Below, piece after piece: positions 38,088 through 46,337 of a stretch of DNA of 64,000 nucleotides. The DNA is from Pontibacter mucosus. Lineage in GTDB: Bacteria; Bacteroidota; Bacteroidia; Cytophagales; Hymenobacteraceae. Every line of letters begins with the position of its first letter. Within the stretch, counting starts at the first letter, position 1. The stretch lies in assembly GCF_003054055.1 (NCBI RefSeq), contig NZ_QBKI01000003.1:124001-188000 (forward strand), in the 5' to 3' direction. Position numbers and translations under genes: made by a program. The notes under the pieces were generated by a model, which ran no database searches, had not been told where the DNA came from, and worked only from the letters and a program-made list of their open reading frames with translations.

Positions 38088-38851
38088 TGAGAAGAGCCCT
38101 GCTGCTTTTGGTGGTTGCTGTAGCTGGCCTGGTGGCCGCCTGCGAGGACAAGTACAAGGATCCCGATCCGAAGGTGATGGGCTATGACTATTATCCGCTG
38201 GAAGTGGGGCAGTACCGTGTCTATGACGTCATGGATATCCGTTTTATGAGCGATGTGGGGGACACCAGCCGTTTCCAGCTTCGTGAACGAATAGACACCA
38301 CTTTTGTAGACCAAACCGGCAAGCTCAACTATAAGATCATCCGTTCTGTTCGTGCAAACGAAAACATGAACTGGATAGATGATTCTGTGATGGTGGTAAC
38401 TAAGTCTGACGCTATGGTTATGCTGACTAAGAACAACACCAAGTTTGTAAAGATGGTGTTTCCGGTAAAGGAAGGGCAGACCTGGCTGGGAGATGCTTAT
38501 AACAACAATACAGGCGAAGACTATAAACCTGATCCAAATACCAACAAAAGAGCCGAGTATTACCTGACGAAGGAGGATTACACCTTTGAGAACGTAGGTA
38601 AGCCTTACACAGTGAATGGTAACACTTTTAACAACACAGCAACCGTTATTCAGGGTACACCTATCGAAACCTGGATTGGACTCAACGACCGAAAAGAAGT
38701 TTATGCCGAAGGGGTGGGGATGGTGTACAGGCTGTTCACGAGGATTGTTTACTGTAACAGAGACGATGTTAGCGAATGTGACTACGGCGTTGGCTATAGA
38801 CTCCACGGCCATGAGCGGCACGAGAAACTAATCGACTACGGAAAGGAATAA
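38087..38851 (+). CDS. Lipoprotein of unknown function coupled to mnmA
   Basis: 254 residues with a lipoprotein signal (lipobox VAAC, Cys about residue 19). The mature part contains a DYYPLEVGQYRVYDV segment and several beta-strand-like blocks but no domain I can name; similar Bacteroidota lipoproteins begin with a YxPLxxGxxxxY motif. It starts on the mnmA stop codon (TAATG) and is followed 3 bp later by the subtilase gene. Confidence 0.75.
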   Translation: MRRALLLLVVAVAGLVAACEDKYKDPDPKVMGYDYYPLEVGQYRVYDVMDIRFMSDVGDTSRFQLRERIDTTFVDQTGKLNYKIIRSVRANENMNWIDDSVMVVTKSDAMVMLTKNNTKFVKMVFPVKEGQTWLGDAYNNNTGEDYKPDPNTNKRAEYYLTKEDYTFENVGKPYTVNGNTFNNTATVIQGTPIETWIGLNDRKEVYAEGVGMVYRLFTRIVYCNRDDVSECDYGVGYRLHGHERHEKLIDYGKE

Positions 38852-38854
38852 GGT

Positions 38855-40528
38855 ATGCGTTTGCTGCTCCTCTTTACCTGCCTGCTGCTGTACCTGCCTG
38901 TAATGGCGCAGGACACGGGCAACGCAGCCAAAGAGGAGCAGAAACGTTTAATATACTTCGCCGACAAGGCAAACACCCCCTTTACTACTTCAGAACCACT
39001 GCAATTCCTGTCACCAAAAGCAGTGGAGCGGCGCAAGCGCCAAAAAATCTCTGTCACGCCACGCGATCTTCCTGTAAACCCTGCCTATGTAGCGGCGCTT
39101 CAAGAGGCAGGCGCTACTGTATGGTATACTTCCCGGTGGTTTAACGCGGCTGTGGTGCAGTGCACTGACGAGCAGTTGCAGGCATTGGAAGAGCTCCCGT
39201 TTGTGCTCCGTACACAATCCCTGAACCGTGTGGCGTCTCCGGCCGGTTCATTAACCCAAAGCACCGCACTTCAAAGTATAGCAGCGGCAAGCGCTACCTC
39301 TAACTTTGCTTACTGGCCCGCCCTTAACCCGGCAGACTATGGCCCTGCATTCCATCAGGCTGATATGCTTGGTGCTGACGAGCTGCATGCCGATGGCTAC
39401 ACAGGGGCCGGAATGACCATTGCCGTGCTGGATGCCGGTTTCCCGGGAGTGCCAACGATAGCGGCTTTTGCCCATCTTTTTGAGCGGAACCAGCTGGCAG
39501 GGACTTTTGACTTTGTGAGGAAGCAGGAGGATGTGTTTACTGCCGATGCACATGGCACTTCTGTACTCTCTACGATGGCTGCTTATGCCCCTGGAAGTAT
39601 GGTGGGCACAGCCTATGGCGCTAATTACCTTTTGCTTCGCACCGAAGATGCCGCTACAGAGCATAACATAGAGGAAATCAACTGGCTGCTGGCCGCAGAA
39701 TTTGCAGACAGTGCCGGGGCTGATATTATTAACTCTTCGCTAGGTTATACTTTGTTTGATGCCCCTTCCCAAAGCTATACGTACCAGGACATGGACGGCA
39801 ACACTTCCCTTATTAGCAGGGCAGCTGACTTTGCTGCCGCTACGGGGATGCTGGTAGTGACAAGCGCTGGCAATGAAGGAAACAAAAGCTGGCAGTATGT
39901 TTCCGCACCCGCCGATGCCGATTCGGTGCTGGCTGTGGGCGCTGTAGATTCGCTGGGCGTAAAGGCCTCTTTTAGCTCCTTCGGGCCAACGGCGGATGGC
40001 CGCACAAAACCGGATGTGGCGGCCATGGGGCAGGCAGTGTATTTTATACTTCCCAACGGATCGCTTGCGCGTGGCAACGGCACTTCTTTTTCAGGCCCTA
40101 TTGTGGCTGGCTTTGCCGCGACGTTGTGGCAAGCTAACCCTTTCAGAACCAACATGGAGCTGATTGAGCTGCTAAGGCAGAGCGGGAGCAATGCTACTAA
40201 CCCGGACAACAGCATCGGCTATGGCATCCCGAATTACAGGCGCACCCTTACCGCCTCTCCCGGAGCAGCTACAGGAGGGGAGTTATACATCACAAACCCG
40301 GTACGACAGGAGCCGGTTATACTTTACCTGGGCCAGGATTGGCTGCAGCAAACCATAGAAGTGCAGGTGTTGGATGCCACTGGGAAGCAGGTATTCCGCC
40401 AAAGTATAATGCTGGCGCAGAAGGAGCAGCCTCTGAAACTAGAGCCGCAGCGCCTGGGAAACGGGCTGTACCTGTGCCGCATCCGGTCGGGTAATAAAGT
40501 AGCCACGCTGAGGTTTGTGAAACTGTAG
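38855..40528 (+). CDS. Secreted subtilisin-family (S8) protease with a type IX sorting tail
   Basis: 557 residues with a signal peptide (cleaved near PVMAQ). The catalytic triad appears as AVLDAGFPG (Asp about 192), DAHGTSVLS (His about 232) and GNGTSFSGP (Ser about 411). An N-terminal prodomain-like part precedes it (about 25-150). The last 80 residues (VQVLDATGKQVFRQ, GNGLYLCRIRSGNKVATLRF) resemble a type A type IX secretion sorting domain. It is probably exported to the cell surface or medium. It sits between a lipoprotein and a possible metallopeptidase gene. Confidence 0.9.
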   Translation: MRLLLLFTCLLLYLPVMAQDTGNAAKEEQKRLIYFADKANTPFTTSEPLQFLSPKAVERRKRQKISVTPRDLPVNPAYVAALQEAGATVWYTSRWFNAAVVQCTDEQLQALEELPFVLRTQSLNRVASPAGSLTQSTALQSIAAASATSNFAYWPALNPADYGPAFHQADMLGADELHADGYTGAGMTIAVLDAGFPGVPTIAAFAHLFERNQLAGTFDFVRKQEDVFTADAHGTSVLSTMAAYAPGSMVGTAYGANYLLLRTEDAATEHNIEEINWLLAAEFADSAGADIINSSLGYTLFDAPSQSYTYQDMDGNTSLISRAADFAAATGMLVVTSAGNEGNKSWQYVSAPADADSVLAVGAVDSLGVKASFSSFGPTADGRTKPDVAAMGQAVYFILPNGSLARGNGTSFSGPIVAGFAATLWQANPFRTNMELIELLRQSGSNATNPDNSIGYGIPNYRRTLTASPGAATGGELYITNPVRQEPVILYLGQDWLQQTIEVQVLDATGKQVFRQSIMLAQKEQPLKLEPQRLGNGLYLCRIRSGNKVATLRFVKL

Positions 40529-40536
40529 AAGACCTG

Positions 40537-41739
40537 ATGCCAACTCAAAACCCAACTATGAGAGCAAGCGCTACCCACTTCACCCTTGTCCTAGGATTTA
40601 TACTTTTTACCACCGTACCAGGCCTTTGCCAGGTCAAGCCCTATCTCACCGCCCGGGTTGATACTACGAAACAGGAGGTAAAGGCCGTGTACGAACTCAT
40701 CGGGAATTACATGAACGCACAACCTGACAGCCTCTACCACAACCCCTATTGGAACAAGGAAGAAGTAGACTTTTACTACAGCCAACATCAGGAACATTTT
40801 GATCAGGCTGCTCCCTACCTGTTCTTTGGCCTGGATAGCAAACAACTTCTCAGCTACTTTAAGCCTACTGTTTTAAGTATAGAGCCTGTGGGGGAGAAGT
40901 ATGTTGCCAGGATCCTGCTGGCGGCCGACAAGCTGGAACCGTGGATGGTAGCGAATAAAATGAACCCGCCTTTTATACTTCGCTACTATGCGGCTAAAGA
41001 TGAATCAGGGGATTGGAAACTGGAGAACACCTGGGCTAACGAGCTAAAGAAGTGGAAACAGCAACAAACGAAATGGATCACCTTCCATTTTCCACCGACT
41101 TTTGAGTTTAATAAGGAGCGGGCTGAGAAGGCAAATGCGTTTGTGGAGTCTTTTGTCAGGACACTGAACATTCCCGACGCCAAGCCATTTGATTTTTATG
41201 TGATGAACTCGGAAGAGGAGCTAGGCAGGCTTTTCAACCTGGAATATTGGCTGGCATACCAAACAGGCTTTGCCAGAGCAAAGTATAACCGCATCTTTTC
41301 CACTCATGGAGCCGAGGACAACCTGCATGAGTTCGTACATATCCTGTATCACCCCGTTAAAAACCACTTTCTGGGAGAGGGCATCGCCACATTCTTCGGA
41401 GGGGTTGACGGACATACCCCTTACCAGGAAACATTAAGAGAAGTATCCAGGGATATCTACATGAACCATCCGGAGGTCACTTTCAGGAACCTTTATGACG
41501 GCAGCTTCCGATATACTGGCAACCAGAATCCGCGCTATGTTGCCGGTGCCGTAGTTTACCAGTTGGTGCACGAAAAAAAAGGAGTAAAAGGCTTCAAAGA
41601 AGTAGAGGAGAGCGACAACACCTACGAGTCGCTTATCAAAACTTTAGCGAAGGTGATGCGGATGAAAGAATCCAAAGTGGAACCGTATTTAACGGATTAC
41701 ATCCGGACGTATCATCTGAAGGAAGCCTCTGCGCTTTAA
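40537..41739 (+). CDS. Secreted gluzincin-like putative metallopeptidase
   Basis: 400 residues (393 if ATG 40558 is used, which gives a cleaner signal peptide ending GLCQ). The protein contains NLHEFVHILYH, an HExxH motif near residue 264, and HFLGEGIATFFGG about 16 residues later with a candidate third-ligand Glu. That spacing fits the gluzincin/peptidase MA type. The N-terminal 200 residues are unassigned. Proteolytic activity is inferred from the motif only. It lies 8 bp after the subtilase gene, so two secreted peptidases may be co-expressed. Confidence 0.7.
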   Translation: MPTQNPTMRASATHFTLVLGFILFTTVPGLCQVKPYLTARVDTTKQEVKAVYELIGNYMNAQPDSLYHNPYWNKEEVDFYYSQHQEHFDQAAPYLFFGLDSKQLLSYFKPTVLSIEPVGEKYVARILLAADKLEPWMVANKMNPPFILRYYAAKDESGDWKLENTWANELKKWKQQQTKWITFHFPPTFEFNKERAEKANAFVESFVRTLNIPDAKPFDFYVMNSEEELGRLFNLEYWLAYQTGFARAKYNRIFSTHGAEDNLHEFVHILYHPVKNHFLGEGIATFFGGVDGHTPYQETLREVSRDIYMNHPEVTFRNLYDGSFRYTGNQNPRYVAGAVVYQLVHEKKGVKGFKEVEESDNTYESLIKTLAKVMRMKESKVEPYLTDYIRTYHLKEASAL

Positions 41740-41881
41740 CATCATGCTTCGGTGAACGTATGCACTTGCTGCGACTGATCCACAATAAGAATGAAGTAAA
41801 AAAGGAGGCCGCGGCCGGCGAAGATTTGCGTAAGTACCGGCGATGCTCCCAAATGTCAATTATAAATTTACCTTTGCAGGT

Positions 41882-42535
41882 ATGAGACCACTAATTGCCC
41901 CTTCTGTACTAGCCTCTGATTTTGCCAACCTGCAGTCGGAGGTGGAGATGCTCAATAACAGCCAGGCCGATTGGCTGCACATCGACATCATGGACGGCCG
42001 TTTTGTGCCCAATATATCCTTTGGTTTTCCGGTTTTAGAGGCCATCAAACGCTATGCGCAGAAACCGCTGGATGTGCACCTGATGATTGTGGAGCCGGAG
42101 CAGTATATTGAGCGCTTCCGGGAGGCTGGCGCGGACACTATTTCGGTGCACGTAGAGGCCTCTACACACCTGCATCGCACCCTGCAGCAGATTAAAGCCA
42201 CCGGGGCAAAGGCAGGTATCGCCGTGAACCCCCATACTTCCGTGCACTTGCTGGAAGATGTTATAGCCGATGCCGACCTGGTGTGTCTGATGTCGGTGAA
42301 CCCGGGCTTTGGTGGGCAGAAGTTTATTGAAAACACGTACCGGAAAATCGAAGCGCTCAAAAACCTGATCATCCAGCGTAACTCGCAGGCATTGATTGAG
42401 ATTGACGGTGGCGTGAACCAGCACAATGCGCCGCTGTTGCTGGAGAAGGGGGCCGATGTACTGGTGGCCGGTAGCTTTGTCTTCTCTGCCGACGACCCTG
42501 CCCAAACCATCGCCGATCTGAAATCATCTAAATAA
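41882..42535 (+). CDS. rpe: Ribulose-phosphate 3-epimerase
   Basis: 217 residues from ATG 41882; the frame extends 13 codons upstream, but the family begins at RPLIAPSVLASDFANL. It interconverts ribulose 5-phosphate and xylulose 5-phosphate in the pentose phosphate pathway. Metal ligands lie in DWLHIDIMDGRFVPN, PLDVHLMI and LIEIDGGVN; MSVNPGFGGQKF is the phosphate-gripping loop. TACCTTTG at 41869-41876 resembles a -7 element but leaves almost no leader, so the real promoter may be elsewhere. It ends 13 bp before the receptor gene. Confidence 0.95.
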   Translation: MRPLIAPSVLASDFANLQSEVEMLNNSQADWLHIDIMDGRFVPNISFGFPVLEAIKRYAQKPLDVHLMIVEPEQYIERFREAGADTISVHVEASTHLHRTLQQIKATGAKAGIAVNPHTSVHLLEDVIADADLVCLMSVNPGFGGQKFIENTYRKIEALKNLIIQRNSQALIEIDGGVNQHNAPLLLEKGADVLVAGSFVFSADDPAQTIADLKSSK

Positions 42536-42548
42536 TAAACCGCTGCAG

Positions 42549-44981
42549 ATGCTAAAATATCTACTGGGATGGTTGTGTATACTTTTGCCCTTTGGTGTTT
42601 TGGCGCAGCAGGCTACCTTGTCCGGCAGGGTGCTGAACCAGCAGCAGGAGCCGCTGGAGTCGGCTACGGTAGCGCTGAAAGGAACAGCAACCGGCACCCG
42701 GACGGATGCCGCAGGAGCGTTTAAGCTGACAGTGCCGGCAGGATCAGAGTGGACGCTTGTTGTGCGCCACCTGGGGTATAAAGCGCTGGAACAAAAGCTT
42801 ATACTTGAGCCTGGTGAAAGTCGTGATGTATACTTCATACTGGAGCCAGATCCGCAGCAGTTGCAAACGGTGGATGTGCACGGCAAAACCGACGAGAGCC
42901 GCGAGCAGGTGAGCGTCATTACCCTGGACCCGCGCGATGTGGAGCACCTGCCGTCCGCCTTCGGTGACTTCAGCAAAGTACTGGTCACGCTGCCGGGCGT
43001 GTCGAGCAACAACGAGCTTTCCAGCACCTATTCGGTACGCGGGGGCAACTACGACGAGAATCTGGTCTACGTCAATAACATCGAGATTTACAGGCCCTTT
43101 CTCATTTCCTCGGCGCAGCAGGAGGGACTCTCCTTTGTAAACCCTGACCTGGTAGACAACATCGAGTTTTCCTCGGGTGGCTGGCAACCAAAGTATGGCG
43201 ACAAGCTTTCTTCTGTGCTGAATATCAAGTATAAACAGCCCTCAGAATTTGGTGCTACGGTTAGCGGTGGCCTTACCGGCGGGGCGCTGCACCTGGAGTC
43301 GGCTTCCAGGAATAAAAAAGTTTCCTACCTGTTTGGCGCCCGCCACAAGAACGGGCAATACATTCTGAAGGGGTTGCAGACAGAGGGAAAGTATAACCCC
43401 ATCTTTACAGACGCCCAGGCCTATGTGCACCTCGACCTGACCAAGGACACGCTAAACCGTGGTCGCACTACCCTGGGTATACTTACCAGCTACGCCAACA
43501 ACGACTTCCGGGTAGAGCCCGAAACGCAGGTAACTACTTTTGGCACCCGAAACACGCCGCTGCGCCTGCTCATTGCCTTCGACGGGCAGGAGCGGATGGA
43601 GTACGCCACCTACCAGGCCGGCCTGAACCTGACGCACCGGTTCACAGCGTTTTATACTTCGGAGCTTATACTTTCGGGGGTGCACTCACGGGAGAGGGAG
43701 TTCCGGGATGTGGAGGCCGGCTACCGCCTGTGCGACGTGGACACTAACGGCGACGGCATAGGCGACTGCCTGCAGGAGCGCGGGGTAGGGAGCTCCTTCA
43801 ACCATGCGCGCAACACCCTGCTGGCCCGAATACTGGCTGCGGAACTTCGTAATACCTGGCAGGCCAGTCCGCGCAGCAATGTGCAGTTCGGCCTCAAGCT
43901 AGGAGCTGAGAACATAGAGGACCAGCTGCAGGAGTATGGCTTCACAGATTCTGCCGATTACGTGACCCAGGATTATTACCTGCGTTCCCAACTGGACCTA
44001 AACACCCTGCGCTATAGCGGCTACCTGCAGCATACCCTCGCCCTGGACTCACTGAGGACGTTTACGTATGGAATGCGCGCCACGTACTGGGATTTCACAG
44101 GGGAGTTAAATATCTCCCCACGGGTGCAGTATTCCTTTATTACCCGCCGCAACCCCAACCTTTCTTTTAAAACAGCGCTGGGATTATACTATCAGCCACC
44201 GTTTTACCGCGAGGTGCGTGACTTTAGCGGAGTCATAAACCCGGATTTAAAGGCACAGCGATCGGTACACGCCATTGTGGGCAGCGATTACCTTTTCCAG
44301 GCCTGGGGGCGCGACTTTAAACTTGCCACAGAGGCATATTACAAGTGGATGACGAACGTCATTCCGTATGACCTGGATAACGTGCGGCTGCGCTACTATG
44401 CCCGCAACAACGCCAAGGCCTATGCCGCCGGCCTCGACGTGCGGGTGAACGGGGAGTTTATACCGGGGGCTGAGTCGTGGCTGAGCCTGGGGCTGCTGAC
44501 AACGAAGGAGAACGTGGAGGGTGACTCTATTTCGGTTTATAATGCGCAGGGCGAGAAAATAGGCATGCGGGAGCAGGGCTTCCTCCGCCGTCCCACCGAT
44601 CAGTTAGTGAACTTCTCCTTGTTTTTCCAGGACCACCTGCCCGACAACCCCACGGTGCGCATGTACCTGAACCTGGTTTACGGCAGTGGCTTGCCATTTG
44701 GCCCGCCGCGCCAACCAGAGTATAGGAATGCCTTTGATGGCCGCTCTTATAAGCGCATCGACATTGGCTTTTCGAAAGTACTCGTGGTAGAAGGCGATGT
44801 GGTGAAGCGGAAGAAATTGGGGCTGGAGAGCCTCTGGATAGGTTTCGAGGTGCTAAATCTAATTGATGCCAAAAACTGGATGTCGTACAACTACGTGAGC
44901 GATGTGAACAACATAACATATGCTGTGCCTAACTACCTCACCGGTCGCCGCCTGAACATCAGGTTTGTGGCTAAGCTCTAA
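42549..44981 (+). CDS. TonB-dependent receptor with carboxypeptidase-like N-domain
   Basis: 810 residues with a signal peptide (cleaved near FGVLAQ). Residues about 20-105 form a carboxypeptidase D regulatory-like domain (ATLSGRVLNQQQEPLESATV ...). The plug follows (LPSAFGDFSKVLVTLPGVSSN, YSVRGGNYDENLVYVNNIEI), then a 22-strand-type barrel ending LTGRRLNIRFVAKL. It probably imports an unknown ligand across the outer membrane using TonB energy. No SusD-like gene is adjacent, so it is not a polysaccharide utilisation pair. Confidence 0.92.
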   Translation: MLKYLLGWLCILLPFGVLAQQATLSGRVLNQQQEPLESATVALKGTATGTRTDAAGAFKLTVPAGSEWTLVVRHLGYKALEQKLILEPGESRDVYFILEPDPQQLQTVDVHGKTDESREQVSVITLDPRDVEHLPSAFGDFSKVLVTLPGVSSNNELSSTYSVRGGNYDENLVYVNNIEIYRPFLISSAQQEGLSFVNPDLVDNIEFSSGGWQPKYGDKLSSVLNIKYKQPSEFGATVSGGLTGGALHLESASRNKKVSYLFGARHKNGQYILKGLQTEGKYNPIFTDAQAYVHLDLTKDTLNRGRTTLGILTSYANNDFRVEPETQVTTFGTRNTPLRLLIAFDGQERMEYATYQAGLNLTHRFTAFYTSELILSGVHSREREFRDVEAGYRLCDVDTNGDGIGDCLQERGVGSSFNHARNTLLARILAAELRNTWQASPRSNVQFGLKLGAENIEDQLQEYGFTDSADYVTQDYYLRSQLDLNTLRYSGYLQHTLALDSLRTFTYGMRATYWDFTGELNISPRVQYSFITRRNPNLSFKTALGLYYQPPFYREVRDFSGVINPDLKAQRSVHAIVGSDYLFQAWGRDFKLATEAYYKWMTNVIPYDLDNVRLRYYARNNAKAYAAGLDVRVNGEFIPGAESWLSLGLLTTKENVEGDSISVYNAQGEKIGMREQGFLRRPTDQLVNFSLFFQDHLPDNPTVRMYLNLVYGSGLPFGPPRQPEYRNAFDGRSYKRIDIGFSKVLVVEGDVVKRKKLGLESLWIGFEVLNLIDAKNWMSYNYVSDVNNITYAVPNYLTGRRLNIRFVAKL

Positions 44982-44986
44982 GTATA

Positions 44987-45027
44987 AAAAGTGAGGGGAG
45001 ACTAATTTTTAGTCTCCCCTCACTTTT
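44987..45027. terminator. Bidirectional terminator after the TonB-dependent receptor
   Basis: AAAAGTGAGGGGAGACT (44987-45003) pairs with its complement (45011-45027) around a 7-nt loop. AAGTATA motifs flank it on both sides in direct orientation (44980-44986 and from 45029). Confidence 0.9.
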
Positions 45028-45041
45028 CAAAGTATAAATTT

Positions 45042-45914
45042 CTAGCGTCTTTTCTTCCACTCGCTGTACGCGGTTTCTATTTGCTTGGCGTACGTCTGGT
45101 AGCTCTCCGGTTCTGCCCCTCCAAGTTCCATCGCCTTAGCCGAGAGCGTGGCCGCCATCTGATACTCGTTGTTATAAGCATAGAGCTTTGCCTTGATCCA
45201 GTTGTTGTAGAAGTTCTCCTTAATCGCAATGGACTTGTTAATCCACTCCAGGGCCTTTTGATGATGCTCTTTGCGTGGCAGCATGTACTCTGCACATTGC
45301 GCCCAGGTATACCAGTCGTCGCTGGCGGCGGTGGCAAGGGCGTAATTAATGTTTTCCAGCGCCTTTTTCTCTACATCTGTCTCTATGCTCAGGCTGATTT
45401 TGGTGTTCTCCCAGGCCAGGTTCAGCTTCGCTTTGTTGGTGTTGATGTCGGAGAAGGAGAAGTGCATGGTCTCCACAAACTCACTGGTTTTGGACGGCTT
45501 CACCTCTAAGTATGCCACATCATCCAGCTCATTATAGCCTTCCAGACCCCACAGCGTGGTATCACGGTTTAGTACCACGTGCCATACAGAGTCGTTTTGC
45601 GGGATGATGAAGAAGGAGTAGGTGCCTGCCGGTACGCGCTCGTTGTTCAGGAACAGCTCATCCTCAAAGCTTATCAAGGTAGCCTCATTGGCACCGGCCC
45701 GCCACATTTGCCCATAAGGTACAAGTCCTCCAAACACCTGCCTGCCCCGCACGCTCGGCGCATGGTAGCTCACCGTAACATCGGTTAGCCCGATTGTCTG
45801 GCGCAGATAGGCTGCAGGGCTGGCCTGAGGCAGTTTTACCTGCGCAAAGGCGCTGCTCTCTGCAAGCAGGAAAGCTATCGTTAAGAAGAAAAAGTAGAGT
45901 ATGGGTCTCTTCAT
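45042..45914 (-). CDS. DUF2911 domain protein
   Basis: 290 residues with a signal peptide (cleaved near SSAFAQ). The DUF2911 hallmark covers residues about 28-180: VTVSYHAPSVRGRQVFGGLVPYG, then QMWRAGANEATLISF and PAGTYSFFIIP. The C-terminal 100 residues look helical and TPR-like (AQCAEYMLPRKEHHQKALEWIN). It is a Bacteroidota periplasmic or surface protein family of unknown role. It is convergent with the receptor gene and shares its terminator. Confidence 0.88.
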   Translation of the reverse strand: MKRPILYFFFLTIAFLLAESSAFAQVKLPQASPAAYLRQTIGLTDVTVSYHAPSVRGRQVFGGLVPYGQMWRAGANEATLISFEDELFLNNERVPAGTYSFFIIPQNDSVWHVVLNRDTTLWGLEGYNELDDVAYLEVKPSKTSEFVETMHFSFSDINTNKAKLNLAWENTKISLSIETDVEKKALENINYALATAASDDWYTWAQCAEYMLPRKEHHQKALEWINKSIAIKENFYNNWIKAKLYAYNNEYQMAATLSAKAMELGGAEPESYQTYAKQIETAYSEWKKRR

Positions 45915-46337
45915 GGTAGTCTAAGAATGAGTTGCACGTATTTCCCTTAACCGAAAAAACTATGCCAATACAGTCGGCCTGTACCTATAAATTCGGATGC
46001 AAAGCTAGTAAAGTTTACAGGATCAGCTTCTACTTTTTGCTTCTAACACGAAGTACGGCCCCTTGCCCAAAGCGGATACCTATTTTCAATGATGTTATAA
46101 CTTTATAAAGTTAAAAATAATGTTCGATAAAGGCAACTTTATTTAGATTACAAATGTATAGGATTGTGGGTTATTGAGTTCAGTTATATGAAAACTATAA
46201 AAGATTCAATATCCTCCTCGCATAGCAAAGGCCTTAGCAAATAAACTTATAAGTAATAGCATTTCTGAACACGCTCATACGAATAAGGAGCATGCAGGCA
46301 AATTTGCATACTAGGTAGAAACCTAACAACCCTTTAT
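45915..46337. promoter_or_regulatory. Divergent AT-rich gap between the DUF2911 and adhesin genes
   Basis: 423 bp without a credible gene. A minus-strand TAGCTTTG (complement of 46000-46007) is a possible -7 box for the DUF2911 gene. An AACTTTATAAAGTT palindrome lies near 46100. No clear promoter for the large adhesin gene could be assigned. Confidence 0.4.

Noticed and set aside
41760..41842. Short frame from ATG near 41760 upstream of rpe
   Set aside because: It is about 40 codons with no conserved features, and it runs into the rpe leader.
42549..44981. SusC-type polysaccharide utilisation receptor
   Set aside because: No SusD-like gene follows and the length (810) is shorter than typical SusC, so a general TonB-dependent receptor is preferred.
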